64,000 nt of DNA from Intestinibacter bartlettii (GCF_018917435.1 NZ_JAHLOQ010000008.1:1-64000), one strand, 5' to 3'; shown: positions 34,776 through 45,468, numbered from the stretch's first letter. Numbers and translations: made by a program. The notes: a model not told the origin generated them from the sequence alone.

Positions 34776-36041
34776 ATGTCGCATATAAGTGCAAAGAAAG
34801 AGTATAAGAATTTAGTAGATAGATTAAATAAGTTTCCACAAGGGGCTCCTGAATCAAAAACACTTTATGAAATACTAAGTGTTTTATTTACAGAGAGAGA
34901 AGCATATTTAGTGTCACAACTTCCAATAGGGGCCTTTAGGGTTAAGACAGCAGCTAGGATTTGGACAATGACTTACGATGAGGCATTAAAAGTATTAGAT
35001 ACTCTAGCATCAAGAGCGATACTTTTAGATATAGAAGATGAAAAAGGTAAAAAATATATTCTACCTCCACCAATGGCAGGATTTATAGAATTTGCCCTTA
35101 TGCGAACTAGAGGGGATATAGACCAAAAGCTACTAGCTGAGCTTTACTATCAATATTTAAATGTTGAAGAAGATTTTATAAAAGATTTATTTTATTCATC
35201 AGAAACTAAACTAGGTAGGGTTTATGTTCAAGAGGAAGTATTAACTAATGAAAATCAAGTTGATATACTAGATTTTGAAAGAGCAACTCACATAATAGAG
35301 ACTTCAAAACATATAGCAGTAGGCATGTGTTACTGTAGGCATAAGATGCAACACATGGGTATGGCATGTGATGCACCTAAGGATATATGTATGACTTTTG
35401 GAAATACAGCAAACTCTTTAATACAAAATAATTATGCAAGAAGAGTTGATACTGTTGAATGTAAGGAGCTTTTACATCAGGCATATGAACATAATCTTGT
35501 TCAATGTGGTGAAAATGTAAGAGAAGGTGTTACATTTATTTGTAACTGTTGTGGATGTTGTTGTGAAGCGCTTTTAGCAGCTAAAAAGTTCGGAAATATG
35601 CATCCAGTGCAAACGACAGCATTTTACCCAAGTGTAAATGACGAATCTTGTGTAAAATGTGGTAAATGTGAAAAAGCATGTCCAATAGATGCTATAAGTT
35701 TAATTAAAGATGAAAATGGCAATAAAAAAGTGGATATAGATTATGATGTATGTTTAGGATGTGGTGTTTGTGCTAGAAATTGTCATAAAGGAAGTATAAT
35801 ACTAAAGCGTAGAAAAGAAAAAATAATAACTCCATCTAGTTCAGTACATAGAGTAGTACTTCAAGCTATTGAAAAAGGAACGTTGCTTGATTTAATATCA
35901 GAAACAGAGGCATTTAAAAATCACAGAGTAATGGCATCTATACTTTCGGCCATATTAAAAATGTCTCCAGTTAAACAGCTTTTAGCAAAAGATCAAGTAA
36001 AATCTATATATCTTGATAGATTGCTTAGAGTAAAACAATAA
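34776..36041 (+). CDS. Iron-sulfur protein with two [4Fe-4S] ferredoxin motifs
   Basis: A 421-residue protein. The N-terminal half (about 1-120) looks like a winged-helix protein; the middle has further cysteines (MCYCRHKM, CNCCGCCCEAL). Two classical ferredoxin motifs follow: CVKCGKCEKACP and CLGCGVCARNCH. It probably moves electrons, with a partner oxidoreductase not in this window. AGGAGAAG (34763-34770) selects ATG 34776, which directly follows the hom stop. No family name is certain. Confidence 0.8.
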   Translation: MSHISAKKEYKNLVDRLNKFPQGAPESKTLYEILSVLFTEREAYLVSQLPIGAFRVKTAARIWTMTYDEALKVLDTLASRAILLDIEDEKGKKYILPPPMAGFIEFALMRTRGDIDQKLLAELYYQYLNVEEDFIKDLFYSSETKLGRVYVQEEVLTNENQVDILDFERATHIIETSKHIAVGMCYCRHKMQHMGMACDAPKDICMTFGNTANSLIQNNYARRVDTVECKELLHQAYEHNLVQCGENVREGVTFICNCCGCCCEALLAAKKFGNMHPVQTTAFYPSVNDESCVKCGKCEKACPIDAISLIKDENGNKKVDIDYDVCLGCGVCARNCHKGSIILKRRKEKIITPSSSVHRVVLQAIEKGTLLDLISETEAFKNHRVMASILSAILKMSPVKQLLAKDQVKSIYLDRLLRVKQ

Positions 36042-36139
36042 ATTTTTGTATTTTAACATATTATTGCTATTCATATAAATTTAATAAATTGATTATAATA
36101 TTTAAATAAACTATGAAAAAGGAGACACTATGAGGAATT

Positions 36140-37027
36140 ATGAAAAAAGTAAAATTTATATATAATCCAAATTCAGGGGATAAAAGAATAAAAAATGAAA
36201 TAGATAATATAATTCGAATATATCAAAAATATGGGTATAGTGTAGTTCCGTATAGAATAACAAGAACTCGCCCTAATAGCGATGCATTTTGGGATATAGA
36301 TGATAATTATGATCATATATTACTGTCTGGTGGAGATGGAACTATAGATTTACTTATAAATACAATAAAAGAATTAAATATAGATGTTCCTATAGCAATA
36401 TTACCTTCAGGCACAGCAAATGATTTTGCAAATGCTATAAACTATCCACACGATACAACTAAATGTATTGAGAAGATAATATCATCAAAGCCTAAATATG
36501 TAGATATCGGTAAAATAAACGATAGATACTTTATAAATGTAGCTAGTGCAGGAATGTTTACCGATGTTTCTCAAAAAATAAATCCAGATTTTAAAAACAC
36601 TATAGGCAAGGTTTCTTATTATATAAAGGGAATAGAAGAAGCTTTAAATATGAGACAATTTAAAATTAAAGTAACCTCAGACGAGATGAATTATGATGGC
36701 GATATGTATCTTATGCTTGTGTTTAATGGAAAGAGTGCTGGAAATATAAATCTAGCTTATAAAGCAGAGATAGATGATGGATACTTAGATGTAATTATTG
36801 TAAAGGGGATGCCAATACCAAAGACATTGCCGCTTTTAATAAATATATTAAAAGGTGAACATCTTGAAGGGTATAACGAAAATGAAATACTATTTTTCAA
36901 AACTAAGAAAGTAACTATTGAATGTGAAGACAAACTTGGAACCGATATAGACGGTGAAAAAGGGCCTGATTTCCCTCTTACAATAGAATGTATTAAAGAT
37001 GGAATACAACTTTTAGGATATGAATAA
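36140..37027 (+). CDS. Diacylglycerol kinase / YegS-BmrU lipid kinase family protein
   Basis: A 295-residue soluble lipid kinase. ATP site GGDGTID near residue 62, and the second motif LPSGTANDFA near 92 are typical. It phosphorylates a lipid such as diacylglycerol at the membrane. The ATG lies shortly after a GAGG; a separate out-of-frame short ORF begins at the ATG 36130, seemingly an accident. Confidence 0.88.
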   Translation: MKKVKFIYNPNSGDKRIKNEIDNIIRIYQKYGYSVVPYRITRTRPNSDAFWDIDDNYDHILLSGGDGTIDLLINTIKELNIDVPIAILPSGTANDFANAINYPHDTTKCIEKIISSKPKYVDIGKINDRYFINVASAGMFTDVSQKINPDFKNTIGKVSYYIKGIEEALNMRQFKIKVTSDEMNYDGDMYLMLVFNGKSAGNINLAYKAEIDDGYLDVIIVKGMPIPKTLPLLINILKGEHLEGYNENEILFFKTKKVTIECEDKLGTDIDGEKGPDFPLTIECIKDGIQLLGYE

Positions 37028-37050
37028 AGATATAAAAAAGGGGTGGTATT

Positions 37051-37827
37051 ATAGGGAATAAAATTGGAATTATATATTTTTCTGGAACTGGGAATACAAA
37101 ATTTGTAGCTCAAAATATAGCAAAAAAACTACAACAATGGGGTGGAGAATTAGATTTAATAAATATCGAAAAAGACAAAATAATACCTACTCACTATAAA
37201 TATCTTATAATAGGCGGACCTATTTATATAGATAGATATCCTGAAATTTTAATTAAATATGCAAAAGATAACTTAAAAAATTATAAAAATAAATGTATGT
37301 TATTTGCGACACAGGCATCTGAAAAAGATTCAACTGCATATCAACATTTTATTAATAATATGCCAAACTTAAACGTAACTTACTGTATATACGTTCCTAT
37401 GCCAAATAACGTGTATAATTTCTTTTTTAAAAGAACAGAAGACGAAAAACAAGATGAAATGATAACTAACGTCGATGATATTATAGAAGCTAGTTTAAAA
37501 TCGTTTTTAGACGGTGAAACGAAATTATACCCTAGAAATAAATTTATGGTATTTATGATTAATTTAGTTTATAAAATGGTTTATCCTATGTTTATAAAAT
37601 CAATAAACAAAAAAATCAATATAGATAATGATAAATGTATAAATTGTAAACTATGCGAAAAATCATGTCCACTTGGATGTATAAAAATAGATAAAGTTGC
37701 GAGCTATACTAAGGATTGTTTATTTTGTCAAAGATGTATAAATATTTGTCCTAAAAATGCTTTTACATATAAGAATAAAGAGCTTTCACAATATAAACCT
37801 AGATTTAAGGTAGAGAAAACAAAATAG
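37051..37827 (+). CDS. EFR1-type flavodoxin-ferredoxin protein with non-standard start
   Basis: The frame encodes a flavodoxin-like domain (GIIYFSGTGNTKFVA at the start) followed by two [4Fe-4S] motifs, CINCKLCEKSCP and CLFCQRCINICP, an EFR1-family electron carrier of about 258 residues. Between the stop in frame at 37033 and the ATG at 37297 there is no ATG, GTG or TTG; the ATG at 37297 would delete the FMN-binding half. The ribosome binding site GGGGTGG (37040-37046) fits ATA 37051 (or ATT 37048). So the gene uses a rare start or its start is mutated. Confidence 0.8.
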   Translation: MGNKIGIIYFSGTGNTKFVAQNIAKKLQQWGGELDLINIEKDKIIPTHYKYLIIGGPIYIDRYPEILIKYAKDNLKNYKNKCMLFATQASEKDSTAYQHFINNMPNLNVTYCIYVPMPNNVYNFFFKRTEDEKQDEMITNVDDIIEASLKSFLDGETKLYPRNKFMVFMINLVYKMVYPMFIKSINKKINIDNDKCINCKLCEKSCPLGCIKIDKVASYTKDCLFCQRCINICPKNAFTYKNKELSQYKPRFKVEKTK

Positions 37828-38039
37828 ATTCAATACGTTATGGTTATGGTAATATAGAGATACCTGATTTTAAACAAAAGTATAGAAAATATATACTGTT
37901 TAAAATTGGGTATTTTTTGCATAAAGTAGAATTATATATATATAAAAAGGATTATTTATCGAAATATAGAATTTATTGAAATAAGATAATTAATATATAG
38001 AGATTACTTTGAAAAATACTTATTATAAGGAGGATATGT

Positions 38040-39146
38040 ATGAGCGGGAGTATATTTGTAGTAAGTGAAGATAACAAAATTTTAGAGCTTAAAGAAAGTA
38101 AGTATGAAAATGAAGCTATATTTCAAGAATTAATAGAAAAATATCCAAATATATTAGCGGGAGATCAAATTTCTCCAGATAATCCAAGAAAATGGATTTT
38201 TATTGCAAGAGAAATGGGGGTTCCAGGAGAAGATGGTGGAAGTGATAGATGGTTTTTGGACCACTTATTTATAGATCAAGATGCAATACCAACTTTTGTA
38301 GAAGTGAAAAGAAGTAGTGATACGAGAATAAGACGTGAAGTTGTTGGGCAAATGCTAGACTATGCAGCAAATGCAATTAAATATTGGTCAATAGACACTA
38401 TTAGAGATTTATATGAACAACAAAACAAAAGTATTTGTGATGAATTAGATATAGATGAAAAAAGTGAAAATTTATTTTGGAACAACGTAGAAAGTAATTT
38501 AAAAGAAGGTAAAATAAGGTTACTATTTGTAGCAGATGAAATACCAGATTCTTTAAAAAATATAATACAATTTTTAAACAATCAAATGGTAAATACTGAA
38601 GTACTTGGTGTAGAAATTAAACAGTTTGAATCAGATTGTAAAATAAAGACATTTGTACCTACAATAATAGGCAAGACAAGCAGTTCTATAGCTGTAAAAA
38701 ATAAAACTTCATGGACTGAAGAAGGGTTTTTGATGGCAGTAAAAGATGTAGATGAAGAATTAGTGGATGTTTGCAATGCTATATTAGCTGGATTTAGAAG
38801 TTTTGGATGTGAAATAAATTGGGGAAAAGGAAAGAAAAGTCCAAGTTTTGTACCTTCATATACTAAAAAACAAGAAAATAGATTATTTGCAGTATATGCT
38901 TATCCATCATCTGTTAAAATGGAAATCTATTTTAAATTTTATAAAGAACCATATTTTAATCAAGATAAAAAGCAAGAAATAAAAGAAAAACTTAATGAGA
39001 TTTTTGAAATAAGTTTAAATGATAGTGATTTGCTTACAAGACCAAGTATATATATAGATAAATTAAAAGATAAAGATAAGATGAGATCTTTCTTAGATTA
39101 TTTTAAGGAATTAGTTAAAGGGTTAAAAGCAAGCCCAAATAATTAA
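38040..39146 (+). CDS. PD-(D/E)XK nuclease-fold protein
   Basis: A 368-residue protein. The pattern D74 ... E88-V-K90 (LDHLFID then TFVEVKR), with E24 or E25 in a preceding helix and Q104 in the following one, is the PD-(D/E)XK nuclease core. The C-terminal half (about 220-365) is a separate domain of unknown type. No methyltransferase or helicase is beside it. It could be a DNA repair or a defence nuclease. AGGAGG precedes the ATG. Confidence 0.65.
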   Translation: MSGSIFVVSEDNKILELKESKYENEAIFQELIEKYPNILAGDQISPDNPRKWIFIAREMGVPGEDGGSDRWFLDHLFIDQDAIPTFVEVKRSSDTRIRREVVGQMLDYAANAIKYWSIDTIRDLYEQQNKSICDELDIDEKSENLFWNNVESNLKEGKIRLLFVADEIPDSLKNIIQFLNNQMVNTEVLGVEIKQFESDCKIKTFVPTIIGKTSSSIAVKNKTSWTEEGFLMAVKDVDEELVDVCNAILAGFRSFGCEINWGKGKKSPSFVPSYTKKQENRLFAVYAYPSSVKMEIYFKFYKEPYFNQDKKQEIKEKLNEIFEISLNDSDLLTRPSIYIDKLKDKDKMRSFLDYFKELVKGLKASPNN

Positions 39147-39149
39147 AAT

Positions 39150-39192
39150 AAAAAGGACATTCCACTAAAAAATAGTGAGATGTCCTTTTGAT
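39150..39192. terminator. Terminator between convergent genes
   Basis: AAAAGGACATT pairs with a GATGTCCTTTT counterpart around an irregular loop. It ends the nuclease-like gene and, on the other strand, probably glnS. Confidence 0.8.
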
Positions 39193-39200
39193 ATTTAAGC

Positions 39201-40868
39201 TTATTTACTTTCTAATTTAAAAGAGCTTTTTAATGGAACTATTCTATTGAATACTAATTTATCATCAGTAGTGTATTTAGTATCAACACTGTAGAATCCA
39301 TTTCTAACAAATTGGAATTTGTCAAGTGGTTTAGCGTCTTTTATTTGAGTTGGTTCAACATAACCTTGTAATACTTCAAGTGAATTAGGGTTTATTTGAT
39401 CTAAGAAGTGTTTACCTTCATTTTCTGGATCATTATCTAATATTAATGGCTCGAATAATCTGAATTCGCAAGGTACACAGTTGTTTGCATCTACCCAGTG
39501 AACAGTTCCTTTTACTTTTCTTCCAGTAAATCCAGAACCACTCTTAGTTTCAGGGTCATAAGTACCGTGGATTTCAACTATTTCTCCATTTTCATCTTTT
39601 ACAAAGTCTGTACATTTAACGAAGTAAGCACCTTTTAATCTAACTTCATTTCCAACGAAGAAACGTCTATATTTTTTAACTGGTTCTTCCATGAAGTCAT
39701 CTCTTTCGATGTAAAGTTCTCTACTGAATGGAACCATTCTTGTACCAGCTTCTTCATTTTTAGCCATGTTTTCAACTTCTAACATTTCAGTTTGACCTTC
39801 TGGATAGTTAGTTATAACTAATTTTAAAGGTTTTAAAACTGCCATAGCAAGAGGAGCTTTTTGTTGTAAGTCTTCTCTTAAGAAGTGGTCTAAAAGTCTA
39901 GAGTCAACTGTAGAATCAGCTTTAGCAACACCTATTTCGTTACAGAATGCTCTTATAGCTTCTGGAGTGAAACCTCTACGTCTAACACCTGATATAGTAG
40001 GCATACGAGGGTCATCCCATCCGTCAGTTACACCTTCATCTACTAATAATTTTAATTTTCTTTTACTCATAACTGTGTTTGTTAAGTTAAGTCTAGCAAA
40101 CTCAATTTGTCTTGGAACACTTTCCATTTCACATTCTCTAACAACCCAATCATAAAGTGGTCTTTGGTCTTCGAATTCTAGAGTACATATAGAGTGAGTT
40201 ATTCCTTCTATAGCATCTTCTAGTGGATGAGCAAAAGAGTACATTGGGTATATACACCATTTATCTCCTGTGTTGTGGTGAGTGCTGTGAGCAATTCTGT
40301 ATATAACAGGATCTCTGAAGTTTAAGTTTGGAGAAGACATATCTATTTTAGCTCTTAAAACTTTTTCTCCATTTGCAAATTCACCATTTTTCATTCTTTC
40401 GAATAAATCTAAGTTTTCTTCTATAGATCTATTTCTGTATGGACTTTCTTTACCTGGTTCAGTTAAAGTACCACGAGTTTCTCTTATTTCTTCTTGAGAT
40501 AAATCACATACATAAGCTTTACCTTTTTTTATTAAAAGAACAGCTCTGTTGTACATTTCATCGAAGTAGTCAGATGCAAATAATAAGTTATCCCAATTAA
40601 ATCCTAACCATTTAACGTCTTCTTTAATTGAGTTTACATATTCTTCGTCTTCTTTTAGAGGATTAGTATCGTCGAATCTCATATTTACTTTTCCGTTAAA
40701 TTCTTCAGCTAATCCAAAGTTTAAGCATATTGATTTCGCATGTCCTATATGTAAGTAACCATTTGGTTCTGGTGGGAAACGAGTTACTATAGATTTATGC
40801 TTACCAGATGCTAAATCATCTTTAATTATGTTTTTTATAAAGTTAGTACGATTATTTTCGCTTGACAT
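39201..40868 (-). CDS. glnS: Glutaminyl-tRNA synthetase
   Basis: A 555-residue class I synthetase that charges tRNA-Gln. The HIGH motif is in [15 protein letters not shown], and [10 protein letters not shown] is the KMSKS-type motif. The domain order (catalytic, beta-barrel anticodon domains) is like E. coli GlnRS. In Clostridia this gene is thought to be acquired, as many Firmicutes use the GatCAB route. GAGGTAATT is before the ATG. I see no T-box in its upstream region. Confidence 0.95.
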   Translation of the reverse strand: MSSENNRTNFIKNIIKDDLASGKHKSIVTRFPPEPNGYLHIGHAKSICLNFGLAEEFNGKVNMRFDDTNPLKEDEEYVNSIKEDVKWLGFNWDNLLFASDYFDEMYNRAVLLIKKGKAYVCDLSQEEIRETRGTLTEPGKESPYRNRSIEENLDLFERMKNGEFANGEKVLRAKIDMSSPNLNFRDPVIYRIAHSTHHNTGDKWCIYPMYSFAHPLEDAIEGITHSICTLEFEDQRPLYDWVVRECEMESVPRQIEFARLNLTNTVMSKRKLKLLVDEGVTDGWDDPRMPTISGVRRRGFTPEAIRAFCNEIGVAKADSTVDSRLLDHFLREDLQQKAPLAMAVLKPLKLVITNYPEGQTEMLEVENMAKNEEAGTRMVPFSRELYIERDDFMEEPVKKYRRFFVGNEVRLKGAYFVKCTDFVKDENGEIVEIHGTYDPETKSGSGFTGRKVKGTVHWVDANNCVPCEFRLFEPLILDNDPENEGKHFLDQINPNSLEVLQGYVEPTQIKDAKPLDKFQFVRNGFYSVDTKYTTDDKLVFNRIVPLKSSFKLESK

Positions 40869-41363
40869 AATAATTACCTCACAATTTTTCTATTTTTTAA
40901 TTTAATATGTATAAATTTATTATAATTCATATTACTAATTTTAATTCAATATTGAAAAAAAATAAAGTATATTTAATTAAATTAAGTAAAATAAAGAATT
41001 AAATAAATTTTTTATGATACAAAAAAATTATATACCTTAAAATAAATATAATTATTAATGTACCTTAAAATTACAATATAGACTAAAAAATTTTCTCATC
41101 TTATATATAATCTTATATAAATATTAATTATTTTGAAAAATAGTTTAAAATTCGTATTTATGGAAAAAATAATTAATAAAGTAAAAAACAGGTCTAAAAA
41201 GACTTTAAGTAGAATTATATACATATAAAATCCAAATTGTATTTCATAATACATAATTATATTATATAATTGTCTAATATTAGAAAATTATTCTGATATA
41301 TTGCCTGTCTAGTATATCATAAATTAAAAAAAAGTAAAAATTATTATTTACTAAGGAGGAAGA
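40869..41363. other. 495-base divergent gap, nothing recognised
   Basis: Extremely AT-rich region between divergent genes (glnS and the 572-residue membrane protein). I see no gene, riboswitch or T-box and no clear promoter. Confidence 0.5.
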
Positions 41364-43082
41364 ATGAAAAAATATTTAAGATCTTACGGAATTGCATTTA
41401 TCATAGTTTTAATATATGCATTTGTAAAATTACCAGTACTTAGACTTGATTTTACATCAGGCTTTACAACATTAATACTATTTTTTGTATTAGCCGGCAT
41501 AATTGATATGATGTTTGATAGAAGTTCTAAAACTTCAAAACTTGCAAAAAACAACTTTATAATAGCTTTAATTTTATTAGTTTTAGTTGTAGTTGTACCA
41601 TTTTTTATAACTACGCCTATACTACACGCAAGTGCATATAGAAATTTAATAGGTGAAGTATCAGAAAGTGAATTTACAGAAGATGTAAGCCCTGTAAATA
41701 TAAACGATATACGTATTGTCGATGAAGATATGGCTATGAAACTTGGTGAGAAAAAAATAGGTGAAATACCAGCGATAGGTAGTGTTTCACAACTTGGTAC
41801 ATTCCATATACAAAGTGTAAATGGAGAGCTTTATTGGATTGCACCTTTAGTACATAGAGACATAATAAAATGGATTACTAATCTAGACGGAACAGATGGG
41901 TATGTAATGGTTTCAGCTACAGACCCTCAAGATGTAAGACTAGTTCAATCACTAGACGGAAAACCAATAAAAATAAAATATCAACCAGAAGCATATTTTT
42001 TACAAGATTTACACAGATACCTATATATAAAAGGTGTTGTTAATTATGGTATGACAGAGTTTACACTTGAAGTAGACGACAATGGTAGACCATATTGGGT
42101 TGTAACATTATATGACCATAAAGTAGGTTTCTCTGGTTCTGATGCAGTAGGAGTTGCAATTTTAGATGCACAAACAGGCGATTTAAATGTATATGATATA
42201 GAAAATACTCCAAAATGGGTAGATAGAATACAACCAGAATCTCTAGTAATAAATCAAATATCAGACTGGGGATTATATGTAAAAGGATTTATAAACTCTA
42301 TATTCTCAGAAGAAGGCGTTTTAGTTCCTACAGAAGGAGCTTCTTTAGTATATGGTAATGATGGTAAATCTTATTGGTATACAGGTATAACATCTTCAGG
42401 AGGAGATGAATCTACAGTTGGATTTATGTTAGTAGATTCTAGAACAAAAGAAGCAAAACTTTATATGCAAACAGGTGCAACAGAAACTGCTGCTATGACA
42501 TCAGCAGAAGGTAAAGTACAAGAAAAAAATTACGAAGCTACATTCCCTGTAATGTATAATATTTATGGAACACCTACATACGTATGTGCTTTAAAAGATA
42601 AAGCAGGTCTTGTTAAGAGTGTTGCATTTATATCAGTAGAAGATTATAGCGTATTAGGTGTTGGAGATAATAAAAAAGAAGCTCTAGCAGCTTACAAAGA
42701 TGCATTAGAGGCTGAAGGTGATGATTTAAAATTTGAAACTGCCGCAGATGACGTAGAGATTACTGACACTATTGAAAGAATAAGTGCAGATGTTCAAGGT
42801 GGAGCAACTACTTATTACTTCACTTTAAAAGATAAAAATACATTTATATTTAAAGGAACTTCTAAAATATCTAATGAACTTCCTCTTACAAATATAGGTG
42901 ATAATGTAACTATAACTTATACAAAAACTGATGCTACTACAATTACTATTACTAAATTTGTAAATAATAGTATTTTAAATAAAACATCTAATAAATCTAA
43001 AGATGATAAAAAAGACACTGAAGAAAACTCTAAATCAGAAGATAATACAAGTGATGAAGATACATCTTCTAATAATCAATAA
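41364..43082 (+). CDS. Membrane-anchored protein with large repetitive exposed domain
   Basis: A 572-residue protein. Three hydrophobic helices lie at about 8-25, 30-50 and 65-88; the remaining about 480 residues are exposed, beta-rich and end in a charged, Lys/Ser/Asp-rich tail. Two or three repeated PYWVVTLYD / SYWYTGITS / ELYWIAPLV-type modules resemble PepSY-like or phage-like adhesive domains. I do not recognise a family function. AAGGAGGAAG precedes the ATG; a terminator follows. Confidence 0.75.
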   Translation: MKKYLRSYGIAFIIVLIYAFVKLPVLRLDFTSGFTTLILFFVLAGIIDMMFDRSSKTSKLAKNNFIIALILLVLVVVVPFFITTPILHASAYRNLIGEVSESEFTEDVSPVNINDIRIVDEDMAMKLGEKKIGEIPAIGSVSQLGTFHIQSVNGELYWIAPLVHRDIIKWITNLDGTDGYVMVSATDPQDVRLVQSLDGKPIKIKYQPEAYFLQDLHRYLYIKGVVNYGMTEFTLEVDDNGRPYWVVTLYDHKVGFSGSDAVGVAILDAQTGDLNVYDIENTPKWVDRIQPESLVINQISDWGLYVKGFINSIFSEEGVLVPTEGASLVYGNDGKSYWYTGITSSGGDESTVGFMLVDSRTKEAKLYMQTGATETAAMTSAEGKVQEKNYEATFPVMYNIYGTPTYVCALKDKAGLVKSVAFISVEDYSVLGVGDNKKEALAAYKDALEAEGDDLKFETAADDVEITDTIERISADVQGGATTYYFTLKDKNTFIFKGTSKISNELPLTNIGDNVTITYTKTDATTITITKFVNNSILNKTSNKSKDDKKDTEENSKSEDNTSDEDTSSNNQ

Positions 43083-43127
43083 TAAAATTATTTAAATTAA
43101 ATATATTTAACATTAAAATCTAGAATT

Positions 43128-43166
43128 AAAAAAGTGTGTTCTAAAATGAACGCACTTTTTTAATTT
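43128..43166 (+). terminator. Intrinsic terminator
   Basis: AAAAAGTG(T)GTTC pairs with GAACGCACTTTTT. Confidence 0.85.
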
Positions 43167-43311
43167 TAGCTATAATTTACATAAAATTTTTAGTCATATT
43201 TTTATTTATTATTAAATATACTTTAGTTAGACCTTTAAATATAGTAGATTTTTTAAACTTTATTAATATAATATATTAAACAACAATATATCAGCTTATG
43301 GAGAGGTTTGT

Positions 43312-43923
43312 ATGAATGTACTTGAAAAGGAGATACTTTTTATAATTAGTAGGCTTAGATGTTTAACTGAAAATCAATTTAATAAACTATATAATTACAA
43401 AAGGGATTCTAAAAAGAAAACACTTAGAAAGACACTTAGAAGAATGTGTAATGATTATATTTTAGTTAAATTTCCATGCAATATTAATTATAGAGGGTAT
43501 AAGGAAAATTCTTATTTATATTATATTAATGGAAGTTGTGAATACTATGAAGGGGAGGATTTGATAAAAACATTAATAGGATCTGATATAGCAGTTAAAT
43601 TAAAACTAGCTAATTTTGAAATGGTAAGATTTTATAGAAATATAAATATTGGTGAGCATAATTATCATTTATATATCGAATATATCGATAACTTTTACAG
43701 ACGAAAACAAGTTTTATTTGATATACCTTTAAATGATAAAATTGATTTTTTAAAATATGAAAATTTGCAATTTGATTTGGGCAAAACTACTATTCCCTTC
43801 TTTATGGTTCCAAAAATAATAGTAGTTACAAATAATTTAAGTGAATATAGTGATATAGAATATAAACCCAAAAACGTTTTTTTAGTAGATACCTCTTTAC
43901 ATTCTTTATTTAAATATTTATAA
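43312..43923 (+). CDS. Hypothetical protein, winged-helix-like N-terminus
   Basis: A 203-residue basic protein. The first 60 residues look like a winged helix (LTENQFNKLY, TLRKTLRRMCNDYILVKF), as in replication-relaxation family proteins, followed by a possible nuclease-like or beta domain. The family match is weak. It is alone before the lysine riboswitch. GAGAGG precedes the ATG. Confidence 0.5.
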   Translation: MNVLEKEILFIISRLRCLTENQFNKLYNYKRDSKKKTLRKTLRRMCNDYILVKFPCNINYRGYKENSYLYYINGSCEYYEGEDLIKTLIGSDIAVKLKLANFEMVRFYRNINIGEHNYHLYIEYIDNFYRRKQVLFDIPLNDKIDFLKYENLQFDLGKTTIPFFMVPKIIVVTNNLSEYSDIEYKPKNVFLVDTSLHSLFKYL

Positions 43924-44029
43924 TATATAGAAAAATTCGATTTATTACGCGTAATAATCCAAAATTTGTCAAAAAATGGTTGCAAAATATTAAATTATAT
44001 GATTAAATTATATTGATAATTTAATTATT

Positions 44030-44243
44030 AAGCCTAGGGTAGAGGTGCTTTAAAATAATAGTATTTATAAGGAGCTGGCGAGCTACGATTTATAAAAAAA
44101 GGATTTTAGAGCCGAAGTTATAAACTTGGCAAAGTTTATTGCTGGACTTATGCATAAGATGTATAAGGCTGTCACATATATGTGATGAGCTACAAGGTTT
44201 ACTTTGATACTTAACGTCCAAAGTATACCTTTGGGCGTTTTTC
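44030..44243 (+). promoter_or_regulatory. Lysine riboswitch (L box) with terminator
   Basis: The conserved core is visible: AGAGGTGC, GGAGCTGGCGAGCTAC, GCCGAAGT, CTGGACTT, AAGGCTGTCAC, and GTGATGAGCTAC. A terminator follows, ACGTCCAAAG (44213-44222) pairing with CTTTGGGCGT (44229-44238), then T residues. Lysine binding should stop transcription of lysC and lysA. Confidence 0.93.
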
Positions 44244-44274
44244 AATACCCAAAAAGATTAAGGGGGATTAAATA

Positions 44275-45468
44275 ATGGGTGATATAATAGTACAAAAATA
44301 TGGTGGAAGTTCAGTTGCAACAACTGAAAAAATAACAAACATTGCAAAGAGATTGATAGAAAGAAAGAAAACAGATTCTAAAATAGTAGTTGTAGTTTCT
44401 GCTATGGGCGATACTACAGATGATTATATAAGTCTTGCAAAAGATATAACAGACTCTCCAGATAAAAGAGAATTAGATGTACTTATGTCTACAGGGGAGA
44501 TGATATCAGCATCACTTTTAGCTATGAGCTTAAAATCTATGGGATGTGATGCAATAAGCTACAATGCTTATCAATTAGATATACAAACAAGTGGGTCTCA
44601 TGGAAAATCTCTGATAAATGATATAAATATAAGCAAGATAGAAAAAAGCTTAGAAGAAGGAAAAATAGTAGTAGTAACAGGTTTCCAAGGATTAGATGAC
44701 AGAGGCGATATAACTACTTTAGGAAGAGGCGGTTCTGATACATCTGCTGTGGCACTAGCTGTAAAATTAAATGGTAAATGTGAAATATATACAGATGTAG
44801 ATGGAATTTATTTTACTGATCCAAGAAAATTTAAAGAAGCAAAAAAATTAGAAGAAATAGAATATGAAGAAATGTTGGAACTTGCTAGTCTAGGTGCTCA
44901 AGTAATGCATTCAAGAAGTATAGAACTTGCTCAAAAATATCAAATAGAATTATATGTAGGTTTATCATGTAGTGATATAAAAGGAACGTATATAAGGGGG
45001 ATGAAAAATATGAAATTAGAAGATAAAGTAATAACAGGACTTGCAACAAGCGATGACGATGTTGCTATAACTATAGATGTAGATGAAGATAAAGTAGTAG
45101 ACTTATTTGAAAATATAGCAAAAGAAAATATAAGCATGGATATGATAAGTCAAACTGCTCCAATGAACTCAAAAATAACTGTTTCATTTACAATACCAAA
45201 AGAGGACTTAGCTGTAGCAAAAGAAGTCGTTTCAAAATATGCACTACAAGGTGAAGTTATAGTAGATAAAGATATAACAAAATTATCTTTAGTAGGATTA
45301 GGGATGAAACATACTAGTGGTGTTGCATCAAAAGTATTCAGTATACTAAGAAAAAATGGAATAAAAGTAAAATTAATAACAACATCAGAAATAAGAATAA
45401 CTTGTGCTATAAGCTCTGAATATACAGATGTAGCTGTAAGAGAAATAGCAAAAGAATTTAATGTATAA
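44275..45468 (+). CDS. lysC: Aspartate kinase
   Basis: A 397-residue kinase that phosphorylates aspartate, the first step to lysine, threonine and methionine. N-terminal motif VQKYGGSSV, catalytic domain to about residue 245, then two ACT regulatory domains. Length matches the monofunctional type. AGGGGG precedes the ATG. The lysine riboswitch and lysA downstream show that this isozyme belongs to lysine synthesis. Confidence 0.95.
   Translation: MGDIIVQKYGGSSVATTEKITNIAKRLIERKKTDSKIVVVVSAMGDTTDDYISLAKDITDSPDKRELDVLMSTGEMISASLLAMSLKSMGCDAISYNAYQLDIQTSGSHGKSLINDINISKIEKSLEEGKIVVVTGFQGLDDRGDITTLGRGGSDTSAVALAVKLNGKCEIYTDVDGIYFTDPRKFKEAKKLEEIEYEEMLELASLGAQVMHSRSIELAQKYQIELYVGLSCSDIKGTYIRGMKNMKLEDKVITGLATSDDDVAITIDVDEDKVVDLFENIAKENISMDMISQTAPMNSKITVSFTIPKEDLAVAKEVVSKYALQGEVIVDKDITKLSLVGLGMKHTSGVASKVFSILRKNGIKVKLITTSEIRITCAISSEYTDVAVREIAKEFNV

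Noticed and set aside
37297-37827. Start of the flavodoxin-ferredoxin protein at ATG 37297
   Set aside because: That start has no ribosome binding site and would remove the whole FMN-binding part, which is coded in frame upstream.
40869-41363. T-box for glnS on the minus strand
   Set aside because: No GGTGG-ACCGCGG-type core on either strand.
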